From the NCBI GenBank assembly GCA_937916405.1, contig CALFUF010000016.1:1-7621 (forward strand): 7,621 nt of DNA, read 5' to 3'. The translations under genes and the position numbers were made by a program. Of this stretch, positions 1 to 6,309 are shown one piece after another (position 1 is the first letter of the stretch; each line of letters begins with the position of its first letter). The notes beneath the pieces were generated by a model, which saw only the letters and a program-made list of their open reading frames with translations, had not been told where the DNA came from and searched no databases. The DNA is from an uncultured Prevotella sp. (GTDB lineage: Bacteria; Bacteroidota; Bacteroidia; Bacteroidales; Bacteroidaceae).

Positions 1-18
1 GGTTAGATACTTTCGCAT
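1..18 (-). CDS. Possible start of a further gene, cut by the window edge
   Basis: An ATG lies 4 bases beyond the stop codon of the oxidoreductase gene and opens a frame of six codons (Met-Arg-Lys-Tyr-Leu-Thr) to the window edge with no stop. The basic residues after Met would suit the start of a signal peptide or a cytoplasmic protein. The tight spacing matches the ATGA overlaps at the two previous junctions, so this is plausibly the next gene of the same operon. Six codons cannot identify a product, and chance is a real alternative. Confidence 0.3.
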
Positions 19-22
19 ACCA

Positions 23-1006
23 TTAGAATTTGCCCAATATTCGGTCCAAAGCCCAGTTGACAGGCGTAGCCGAAACACTCGTACATTCACAGATTCCTAT
101 ACCTTGCAAATACTCTATCACATTCTTAATCAATGGATACTGTACATAAGGAGGATTGGGTATTGTGATATTCTCAGTCCCACTACTAGTATGGAGCCTG
201 ATAGGCTGATAATCGAATACTGAGAAACTCACAGACCCTTTGTCACCAATCAATTCGATGCGATCCTCACGAGCTGACTCATGAGCCACAAAACACCACG
301 AGCCACTTCCTGGTAGTCCGTTCTCAAACTGAAAACAGGCACTCACGCTGTCCTCTGCTTGATATAGTCCTCCTCGATTAGCACAGATTCCACGTGCCTC
401 GATGATTACACCAAAGATATCTTGCAACAGGTCTAACTGATGTGGAGCTAAATCATAAAAGTAACCACCTCCGGCTATGTCGGGCTGGAGGCGCCAAGGT
501 AGCTCCTTTTGGTTATTGTAATCCAGCTCGCGTGGTGGAACGGCAAAACGAACATGCACATTGACCATCTTACCGATCATGCCACTGTTTACGATATCTT
601 TTACTTTCTGGAAATAAGGAAGGTAACGACGGTAATAGGCAACAAAGCAAGGGATTCCCGTCTCCTCACTAATACGGTTGACGCGGGCACAGTCTTCATA
701 AGTGGATGCTAAAGGCTTCTCCACATAGACTGGCTTACCTGCTTTCATCGACATAATAGCATAAGTGGCATGACTACTGGGAGGAGTAGCCACATAGACC
801 GCGTTAACATCCGGATCATTGATGAGCTCCTGTGCATCTGTATACCACTTGGCAATACCATGCTTAACGGCATAAGAGCGTGCCCGCTCTTCGGTACGGC
901 TCATCACAGCAATGACGCTGGAGCCCTCCACTTCTGAGAATGCAGGACCACTCTTGATCTCCGTCACCTCACCACAACCGATGAACCCCCATTTCAATAT
1001 CTTCAT
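23..1006 (-). CDS. Gfo/Idh/MocA family NAD(P)-dependent oxidoreductase
   Basis: This 327-residue cytoplasmic protein has the usual length and two-domain layout of the Gfo/Idh/MocA family, which oxidises or reduces sugars, inositols and related polyols or amino-sugars with NAD(P). The N-terminal Rossmann fold starts with the glycine-rich GFIGCG turn (residues 7-12). The family signature EKP is at 96-98, with Lys97 the likely catalytic lysine. The C-terminal domain holds GGGYFYDLAPHQLDLL (179-194), whose Asp185 and His189 match the D-x-x-x-H active-site pair. No signal peptide is seen, unlike the secreted glycosidase-like members. Its ATG overlaps the hisB stop as ATGA, so it is probably coupled to hisB translation. 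An AAAGGA sequence 7 bases before the start resembles a Shine-Dalgarno site but also encodes the end of HisB. The substrate cannot be read from the sequence, and a link to histidine synthesis is not established. Confidence 0.93.
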   Translation of the reverse strand: MKILKWGFIGCGEVTEIKSGPAFSEVEGSSVIAVMSRTEERARSYAVKHGIAKWYTDAQELINDPDVNAVYVATPPSSHATYAIMSMKAGKPVYVEKPLASTYEDCARVNRISEETGIPCFVAYYRRYLPYFQKVKDIVNSGMIGKMVNVHVRFAVPPRELDYNNQKELPWRLQPDIAGGGYFYDLAPHQLDLLQDIFGVIIEARGICANRGGLYQAEDSVSACFQFENGLPGSGSWCFVAHESAREDRIELIGDKGSVSFSVFDYQPIRLHTSSGTENITIPNPPYVQYPLIKNVIEYLQGIGICECTSVSATPVNWALDRILGKF

Positions 1007-2061
1007 AGCATTCCTTTCGTACTGGGTAATTCATAATGGTAAATATCACGATGCACCGCCATCTTCAAAGCTCGTGCAAGTGCTTTGAAGATACCTTCTA
1101 TCTTATGGTGTTCATTAGTACCTTCTGCCTTGATATTCAGATTCATCTTAGCGGCATCACTCAGACTCTTGAAGAAATGTAAGAACATCTCCGTAGGCAT
1201 CTCCCCTATTCTCTCACGATGGAACTCCGCATCCCACACCAGCCATGAGCGTCCTCCGAAGTCCAGGGCGACACTACATAAACAATCGTCCATCGGTAAG
1301 CAATAACCATAACGCTCGATGCCCCGTTTATCTCCTAACGCCTTTAAGATACACTCTCCTAAAGCTATGGCTGTGTCCTCAATGGTATGGTGCTCGTCAA
1401 CATTCAAGTCTCCTTTTGTATGTATTGTCAAGTCCATCATACCATGCTTGCCTATCTGCTCTAACATGTGGTCAAAGAAGCCGAGTCCTGTAGAAATATC
1501 ACACTTCCCTGTTCCATCCAGGCAAACTTTAATTTCAATATCTGTTTCCTTTGTAGTCCGCCTGGTCTCTGCATATCTTTCACCTGCAAAAAGTGTCTCA
1601 GACACTTTATCCCAACTACCTATCTGCAAAAACTTACATCCGATATTATCCGCAAATTGACGATCTGTGTCTCGGTCACCTATCACATAACTATTAGCAA
1701 TATCGTATTCGGGATTGTTGATGTATTTTTCCACCAGTCCTATGTTTGGCTTACGAGTGGGCGCATTATCTTCAGGAAAATGAGAATCAATAAGAATATC
1801 GTCAAACTCTACTCCTTCACCTTTCAATGTCTGAAGGATAAAGTTCTGGACAGGCCAGAAGGTTTCCTCTGGAAAAGAGTCTGTACCCAACCCGTCTTGG
1901 TTGCTTACCATCACAAACTCAAAATCAAGACGCTGACGGATAAATACCAGATTGCGGATCACGCCCTTAACAAACTTTAGTTTCTCAAAAGCATCAATCT
2001 GTTCATCAGAGGGCTCCTCGATGATAGTGCCGTCACGATCGATAAATAACAGTCTTTTCAT
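1003..2061 (-). CDS. hisB: Bifunctional histidinol-phosphatase / imidazoleglycerol-phosphate dehydratase
   Basis: The 352-residue protein matches the E. coli HisB fusion (355 residues) from end to end and carries out two steps of histidine synthesis in the cytoplasm. The N-terminal HAD phosphatase has DRDGT (Asp8 nucleophile, Asp10), SNQDG with Ser53, TRKP with Lys104, and GDRDTD (128-133). The C-terminal dehydratase begins near 165 and keeps its metal ligands: FFDHML (His198), GKHG (His206), DEHHTIED (His224, His225, Glu228) and NEHHKIEG (His318, His319, Glu322), ending in the typical LPSTKGML. In E. coli the phosphatase has a zinc loop of three Cys and one His. Here the aligned loop (about 92-102) keeps the His but has Asp, Ala and Thr at the Cys positions. 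The gene overlaps both neighbours by ATGA, after a membrane protein and before an oxidoreductase. No other his gene is in the window. Confidence 0.97.
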   Translation of the reverse strand: MKRLLFIDRDGTIIEEPSDEQIDAFEKLKFVKGVIRNLVFIRQRLDFEFVMVSNQDGLGTDSFPEETFWPVQNFILQTLKGEGVEFDDILIDSHFPEDNAPTRKPNIGLVEKYINNPEYDIANSYVIGDRDTDRQFADNIGCKFLQIGSWDKVSETLFAGERYAETRRTTKETDIEIKVCLDGTGKCDISTGLGFFDHMLEQIGKHGMMDLTIHTKGDLNVDEHHTIEDTAIALGECILKALGDKRGIERYGYCLPMDDCLCSVALDFGGRSWLVWDAEFHRERIGEMPTEMFLHFFKSLSDAAKMNLNIKAEGTNEHHKIEGIFKALARALKMAVHRDIYHYELPSTKGML

Positions 2062-3008
2062 ATAGCCAGTTGATTTTTCTCTTGTTCAAAGGTTATAATA
2101 GAACCATATATATAATATACTATTATCAACATTGGCATACATAGATAGACTAAGATGAAGCCTGTCAGGAAATAGGTAATGTACGACAGAATATTGATAT
2201 AGTGGGGCATCCCTAAGGGGTCACCATTCAAAAAGCCCTCTTGTGATGCCCAATGTGCTTGTGCCAGTATGATAGTAGGTAGACAACAGACACCTGCTAA
2301 CAAGCAGATGATCAACCCTCCAATGAGACAAGTTGTGAAAATATGCCCCCAATGACGTAAACCCATTGTATATGAAGGACCTAACAAAGAGAAATAAGAT
2401 TGCCCCGGATTCATAACATATTTCATAAAGACGAACAACATCGGGAAATACAATAATCCAAGCAAAATACTAAGCACAAAAGCTATCACAAATAAAGTCA
2501 TGGTAGCAGTGGGCTTGAATTGATAAACTGCAACAAAGACTGCCGACATCAAAACAACAGGAATCAGCACTGTCAGGATAGTCAAAAAATAGCCTTTCAA
2601 CGTGCGTCCCATCATACGGCAAGAGATAGCAAACCAACGATTGGGTACCGTCATTGCATTCGTATCATGATGTTCCTTCAGTTTGTTAAGAAAAGTAGCT
2701 GCTGTTAATGCCTCAACGATGATATAAAGAAGTACCAGCAAGAATGTAAGCCCTACGACCAGCAAATATTGTTGGGCTACTTCCGGTGATAAAGTTGTTT
2801 TCTGTACCAGTTCTTGTTTCATGATAGTGGCAGAAAGCGCAGGCAACTGTATAGACAATGACATTTCCAAGGCTGCAAAGACGACGGCAAAAACAAGTGC
2901 CATCAACCATGATGCCTTGAAAAAGAGACGAAAATGTGAAAAATACAAACCATAGCTCGTGGAGATAACTCCACGATAGCTACGGTTTTTAAACAATACA
3001 TATTCCAT
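2058..3008 (-). CDS. Multi-pass inner-membrane protein of unknown function
   Basis: I do not recognise a functional family for this 316-residue protein. It has about six hydrophobic segments, near residues 32-52, 80-107, 139-162, 169-196, 221-250 and 270-301. The short N-terminal stretch (FKNRSYRGVI) is basic and probably cytoplasmic. A polar stretch at 53-79 separates the first two segments, and a basic loop at 108-138 (KLKEHH, RWFAISCRMMGR) suggests a cytoplasmic side. No transporter or enzyme motif is visible. Proteins of this appearance are common in Bacteroidetes, and some carry doubtful enzymatic names in databases. The ATG was chosen because a promoter-like element lies just upstream and the preceding gene ends 49 bases away. 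The gene overlaps hisB by ATGA, so it leads this operon. A strong stem-loop lies within its first 20 codons. Confidence 0.85.
   Translation of the reverse strand: MEYVLFKNRSYRGVISTSYGLYFSHFRLFFKASWLMALVFAVVFAALEMSLSIQLPALSATIMKQELVQKTTLSPEVAQQYLLVVGLTFLLVLLYIIVEALTAATFLNKLKEHHDTNAMTVPNRWFAISCRMMGRTLKGYFLTILTVLIPVVLMSAVFVAVYQFKPTATMTLFVIAFVLSILLGLLYFPMLFVFMKYVMNPGQSYFSLLGPSYTMGLRHWGHIFTTCLIGGLIICLLAGVCCLPTIILAQAHWASQEGFLNGDPLGMPHYINILSYITYFLTGFILVYLCMPMLIIVYYIYGSIITFEQEKNQLAI
2953..2982 (-). other. Stem-loop inside the first codons of the membrane-protein gene
   Basis: The arms TAGCTCGTGGAG (2953-2964 on the plus strand) and CTCCACG plus AGCTA (2969-2975 and 2978-2982) pair over 12 bp with one 2-base bulge and a 4-base loop. 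After one mismatch the pairing can continue with AAACC/GGTTT (2947-2951 with 2984-2988). In the mRNA it begins about 26 bases after the start codon. On the plus strand it is followed by a T run at 2986-2990, so the opposite strand has the shape of an intrinsic terminator. A regulatory role is inference; the pairing is directly visible. Confidence 0.55.
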
Positions 3009-3028
3009 TCCTTATACCAATTTGGGTA

Positions 3029-3036
3029 CAAAGATA
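3029..3036 (-). promoter_or_regulatory. Bacteroidetes -7 promoter element (TATCTTTG)
   Basis: The minus-strand octamer TATCTTTG fits the Bacteroidetes -7 consensus TAnnTTTG exactly. It lies 20 bases before the start codon of the membrane-protein gene, in the 49-base gap after the receptor gene, so it could drive the membrane protein-hisB-oxidoreductase operon with a leader of under 20 bases. A good -33 TTTG at the usual distance of about 19 bases is not seen; the nearest is TTTC only 13 bases upstream. Confidence is therefore moderate. Confidence 0.45.
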
Positions 3037-3057
3037 ACGATTTTTTATGGAAATGTA

Positions 3058-5127
3058 TTATGGTTTTGAAAGAAATCTTATTTTCAGTCCCACGACCAGC
3101 ATCCTACCTGGGGTATAGAGCGCATATTTCCGCAAAGATGAATCTATGCGACGGTCTACATTATTAAAGATATTATCGATTCCGATACTTGGTTCTATAA
3201 TTGCCCGTCTTGCACTGGTGAATGTGTGAGTAGTATGCAGATTCCATACGCCAAAGCCAGGGGCATCCTCATAATCGGGGTAATAAGTTTTTGACTGCAG
3301 TCTTCCATTTAGATTAATGTTCATTTTGTATATTCCCCACTGATGATGATAATTGGCAGCTATAGTTGCGGCATGGCGTATACTACGTTCCAACGTCACC
3401 CAGTCTTCCCCACTCTTACTACGGGCATAGGTGTAAACATAATTCGCAGACAAGTTAAAGTCTGTAAACAGATTTGCTGACACATTCACTTGTAATCCCT
3501 TTACATCACCCTTGTCACTATTCCGATAGAGTGAATAGCGTTCTAGTTTTTCCGCCTGATCGGCTGTCATTTCAGGGAATTCTGATTGTAACATCTGTAA
3601 TGTAGTTGCATCCACATCAATATTCTGTCTGACAACCATATCCTTAATACGATTCAGGAAACCAGTCACACTCACAACAATCAAGTCATTATGGTATTCA
3701 GCATTGAGCGAAAAATAGTGACTCTTCTCTGGAGATAAGTCTTGATTACCAAAGATAATCTGTGCCTTACCACGGTTTACGGAGAAATAATGGTAATAAA
3801 GCTCGTCCAATCCTGGTGCACGGAAACCTGCAGAATAGGTAGCACGGAATCGAAAATTTCCAGGCGCATACATCAGAGTAGCCTTAGGGGTGAGATGGTT
3901 TTTGAAAGTCTCATGGTGTGTCCACCGTAATCCGACGGTTGCCGTAAAGTCGTTGAAGAACTTCATCTCATGCTGGGCATAGGCGGCAAATGTCGACGCG
4001 TGCTGGTCGATGTTGCCTGACGTTGCTGTCAGGAAGTCTTTCTGCCAGTCGGCACCAAAGATAGTGGTCGAGTGGCTGGTAAGACCAAGGATTGCCTTCA
4101 ACTGTCCCTCCATCGAGCGTTGTTTCTTCGACTGTACATAGTCACCGATCTCATTCGTTTTAGTGGCAACGTCATATTCCTTACCATAGCGGAAACGGTC
4201 TACCGTAAAGTCTGCCTGCAAGGAGTTTCTTTTGCTGAACTTATAGATTCCACCCAAGTTCCAACGGAATCCTTTATATCTCATTTCGTAGTCTGTTCCA
4301 CCTGTAACGTCCTCGCGGGTATTGGGACGGTCGGTGATTTTATAGGAATAACTAAGTCCAGCATTTAAAGCTAGTTTCTGATTGGGCTTAAAGATGAACT
4401 TCTGACTGACGATATTAGAACGATAGCCTGTGAACAGAGGCGCAATAGTTTCTTGCGTTTCAGTTTCTGAGCCTTTCACGTATTCCAAATTATTATTCTG
4501 ATAACTATTAGCACGATCGTGTGTGAAAGTGGTATAAGAACCGAAACCGTTCTTATAGATATCCAATCCGACACTTTCAGTCAGCACACCTTTCCCACTC
4601 ACTCTCAAATCGTTATGGACACTTACAAGTGCGTCAGTAGGTTGGCTCGTAATAATATTGATAACACCTGCAATGGCATCGCTACCATAGAGGGAGGATG
4701 CGGCACCATCGAGCACCTCTATACGTTCAACACGAGACATATCAATACGATTCAGGTCGACATTATTCGAGATGTCACCCGTGACTTTCTGTCCGTTGAT
4801 GAGGATGAGGATGTATTTGTTTCCCAGTCCATTCAGTCGCAGGAAAGTACCCATGGAGTTAGGTGCCATGGAGGTCTGCGGCATCATCCGTGTCAAAGCT
4901 TGGTCGAAGGTTGTGATGCCCTGCTCGTGAATCTCCCTGTTGCTCATCACATGAACAGGAGTCGCCGTGGTCTTCAGACGCTGATGATGACCAGAACCTG
5001 TCACGACGATAGGGTTTAGGTTATACGTACGACTCGTCTTAACGGAGTCGATATCTCCTTTCTTGTGAATTTGTGCCTGCATAGTTATAGAACTAAGTAT
5101 CAGGCAAACAAAAAGTATTTGTCTCAT
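3058..5127 (-). CDS. TonB-dependent outer-membrane receptor, heme/cobalamin-type
   Basis: The 689-residue protein is a complete TonB-dependent receptor that should import a ligand through the outer membrane using energy from TonB-ExbBD. The signal peptide ends near Ala18 (MQAQ). A TonB-box-like NPIVVTG follows at 38-44, with no carboxypeptidase-like N-terminal extension. The plug spans about 50-163 and includes RVERIEVLDGAASSLYGSDAIAGVINIIT. The rest is a beta barrel ending in GIDNIF (649-654) and a short last strand, LKIRF, near the end. FRAP (435-438), then His446, then NQDL (461-464) resemble the FRAP and NPDL motifs of heme receptors such as HmuR, although BtuB-type cobalamin receptors share similar segments, so the ligand remains open. 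It is clearly paralogous to the receptor at the other side of the chelatase gene. It follows that gene by 72 bases, in a gap with a -7-like element and a hairpin. Confidence 0.93.
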   Translation of the reverse strand: MRQILFVCLILSSITMQAQIHKKGDIDSVKTSRTYNLNPIVVTGSGHHQRLKTTATPVHVMSNREIHEQGITTFDQALTRMMPQTSMAPNSMGTFLRLNGLGNKYILILINGQKVTGDISNNVDLNRIDMSRVERIEVLDGAASSLYGSDAIAGVINIITSQPTDALVSVHNDLRVSGKGVLTESVGLDIYKNGFGSYTTFTHDRANSYQNNNLEYVKGSETETQETIAPLFTGYRSNIVSQKFIFKPNQKLALNAGLSYSYKITDRPNTREDVTGGTDYEMRYKGFRWNLGGIYKFSKRNSLQADFTVDRFRYGKEYDVATKTNEIGDYVQSKKQRSMEGQLKAILGLTSHSTTIFGADWQKDFLTATSGNIDQHASTFAAYAQHEMKFFNDFTATVGLRWTHHETFKNHLTPKATLMYAPGNFRFRATYSAGFRAPGLDELYYHYFSVNRGKAQIIFGNQDLSPEKSHYFSLNAEYHNDLIVVSVTGFLNRIKDMVVRQNIDVDATTLQMLQSEFPEMTADQAEKLERYSLYRNSDKGDVKGLQVNVSANLFTDFNLSANYVYTYARSKSGEDWVTLERSIRHAATIAANYHHQWGIYKMNINLNGRLQSKTYYPDYEDAPGFGVWNLHTTHTFTSARRAIIEPSIGIDNIFNNVDRRIDSSLRKYALYTPGRMLVVGLKIRFLSKP

Positions 5128-5133
5128 TTTGTC

Positions 5134-5171
5134 AAAAGAGGAGATGCCGTCTCACGACCGCACCTCCTTTT
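5134..5171 (-). promoter_or_regulatory. Hairpin in the leader of the second receptor gene
   Basis: On the minus strand GGAGGTGC (5167-5160) can pair with GCATCTCC (5147-5140) over 8 bp including one G-U pair. Past a 2-base bulge, AAAA pairs with TTTT. The 12-base loop contains a small inner CGT/ACG pairing. The downstream arm ends in TCTTTT only 6 bases before the receptor ATG. The hairpin could act as a weak terminator or attenuator between the chelatase and receptor genes, as an mRNA processing or stability element, or as a block to ribosome access. Which of these applies cannot be told from sequence. Confidence 0.5.
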
Positions 5172-5172
5172 A

Positions 5173-5180
5173 CAAACTTA
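5173..5180 (-). promoter_or_regulatory. Bacteroidetes -7-like element (TAAGTTTG)
   Basis: The minus-strand octamer TAAGTTTG fits TAnnTTTG and sits in the AT-rich gap between the chelatase and receptor genes, 45 bases before the receptor start. Transcription from here would begin close to the first base of the hairpin, giving a leader made almost entirely of it. A TTTG lies 13 bases upstream (5197-5194), closer than the usual -33 spacing, so this is a candidate internal promoter only. Co-transcription from the upstream receptor gene is equally possible. Confidence 0.4.
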
Positions 5181-5199
5181 TATAATAATACTACAAAAA

Positions 5200-6309
5200 T
5201 TACTCTTCTGGATACATGGAGTGATAGAAGTCTACCGTCTCTGCATTCTTGGTGTGGTTGATATAGATGTCACGGATGTTCTTATACTCCAACAGACCTT
5301 TCACCAGTGCATCGGTGCCGTTGTCTGTATAATATGGATCTTCTATGATTTCGTAATTCAAGTGTCCAAAGTACTTCTTCCAACTTACATCCTCTGCCTC
5401 ATCCTCAGTCTGAGTCGCCATTGACTCCTCCCACTCGTCATCATCGCCAGCCATGTCATTGTGAGCATGGTCACCAGCGATAGACATCAGCGGAGCACAG
5501 AAAACTTTTCCTGTGGTAATACCTGCATCTACCATGCGGTTATGAACCTGTACCTTGAAGTTGTCTGCCATATCTACAGTACCCACGAAGTAGTTTGTGT
5601 TAATGGACTGCAGTGCATCCTCCAACTGCGTGTAACGCACGTTAGCCTTATAGGTGTCATAGTCATCAGGATTACCATGACCCATAAAGAGCATGGCACC
5701 CAGATCAGCATACTTTTTGAAGTTCGCATCCAAAGCACTGGCAAGAGTGGTTGCATCGTCCTCGGTATACATGAGAGGCATGCCCATCTTCAGAGTTACC
5801 TTTGCCATGTAGTTGTCATCGAGGTCACCGTTAGAGTTGTTACCAAAGTCTTTCATGGCATTCACCACGCGACTGAACTCCTCACCAGGAATCACCTGCA
5901 TAGACTGTACGATAATCTCGCTGTATTGCACACGACCGAATGCCTCCAGCCAGTATTTGGGCTCGTAAAAATTACGCTTGGCAGTGTTCTCACCAGCAGC
6001 AGCGCGGTTGATGCAGATAGCACTGGAGAAAGAGAGGAATACATCGTAGTTGGGGAATGCTGCCTTGTACTCTTTCACTGTATTGTCGAAAGCGTCGTAT
6101 GCCTGCTGCCAAGTAGAGCCGAAGGCGACAAGCAAAATCACTTTGTCGTGACTCTTACCGCTCTTCACGGTAGCATCAACTTCCTGCTGATAACGTTCCA
6201 TGTTGGAAATTCCTTTATTGTTGTCGTCGTCATTGCTGCTACATGCCACAAAGGCAGTAGTTGTCATCATGGTCATAAGAACCATCAAAAGAAACTTAAT
6301 CTTCTTCAT
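5200..6309 (-). CDS. CbiK-family chelatase-like lipoprotein (IhtB/FetB-like)
   Basis: The 369-residue protein aligns along its length with anaerobic cobaltochelatase CbiK: LLVAFGSTWQQAYD (59-72), QVIPGEEFSRVV (138-149), LFMGHGNPDD (207-216) and LMSIAGDHAHNDMAGDD (274-290). Glu144, His211 and His281 correspond to the catalytic Glu89, His145 and His207 of Salmonella CbiK, so metal and tetrapyrrole binding look intact. Unlike cytoplasmic CbiK, it starts with a signal peptide ending at Cys23 (lipobox FVAC) followed by SSNDDD, which resembles the surface-export signal of Bacteroidetes lipoproteins. An extra acidic stretch at about 292-308 is absent from Salmonella CbiK. The A-rich start overlaps the end of the upstream receptor gene by 14 bases, and another receptor follows. 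P. gingivalis IhtB (FetB), a hemin-binding outer-membrane lipoprotein next to receptor IhtA, is the best functional parallel. Iron removal from heme, or heme/corrinoid hand-over, is inference. Confidence 0.9.
   Translation of the reverse strand: MKKIKFLLMVLMTMMTTTAFVACSSNDDDNNKGISNMERYQQEVDATVKSGKSHDKVILLVAFGSTWQQAYDAFDNTVKEYKAAFPNYDVFLSFSSAICINRAAAGENTAKRNFYEPKYWLEAFGRVQYSEIIVQSMQVIPGEEFSRVVNAMKDFGNNSNGDLDDNYMAKVTLKMGMPLMYTEDDATTLASALDANFKKYADLGAMLFMGHGNPDDYDTYKANVRYTQLEDALQSINTNYFVGTVDMADNFKVQVHNRMVDAGITTGKVFCAPLMSIAGDHAHNDMAGDDDEWEESMATQTEDEAEDVSWKKYFGHLNYEIIEDPYYTDNGTDALVKGLLEYKNIRDIYINHTKNAETVDFYHSMYPEE

Noticed and set aside
1468..1980. Plus-strand open frame of 170 codons opposite hisB
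   Set aside because: The minus-strand frame is unmistakably HisB; the opposite frame is cysteine-rich without any motif.
3015..3028. Near-palindrome TACCAATTTGGGTA just downstream of the -7 element as an operator
   Set aside because: Only five of seven base pairs match and the sequence is short; chance is sufficient explanation.
4519..5019. Plus-strand open frame of 166 codons opposite the second receptor
   Set aside because: It is antisense to the conserved plug domain and its translation has no coherent features.
5200..6309. Assignment as a cobalamin-biosynthesis cobaltochelatase
   Set aside because: The family match is real, but the lipoprotein signal and flanking receptors are inconsistent with cytoplasmic sirohydrochlorin metalation, and no cobalamin-synthesis genes are in the window.
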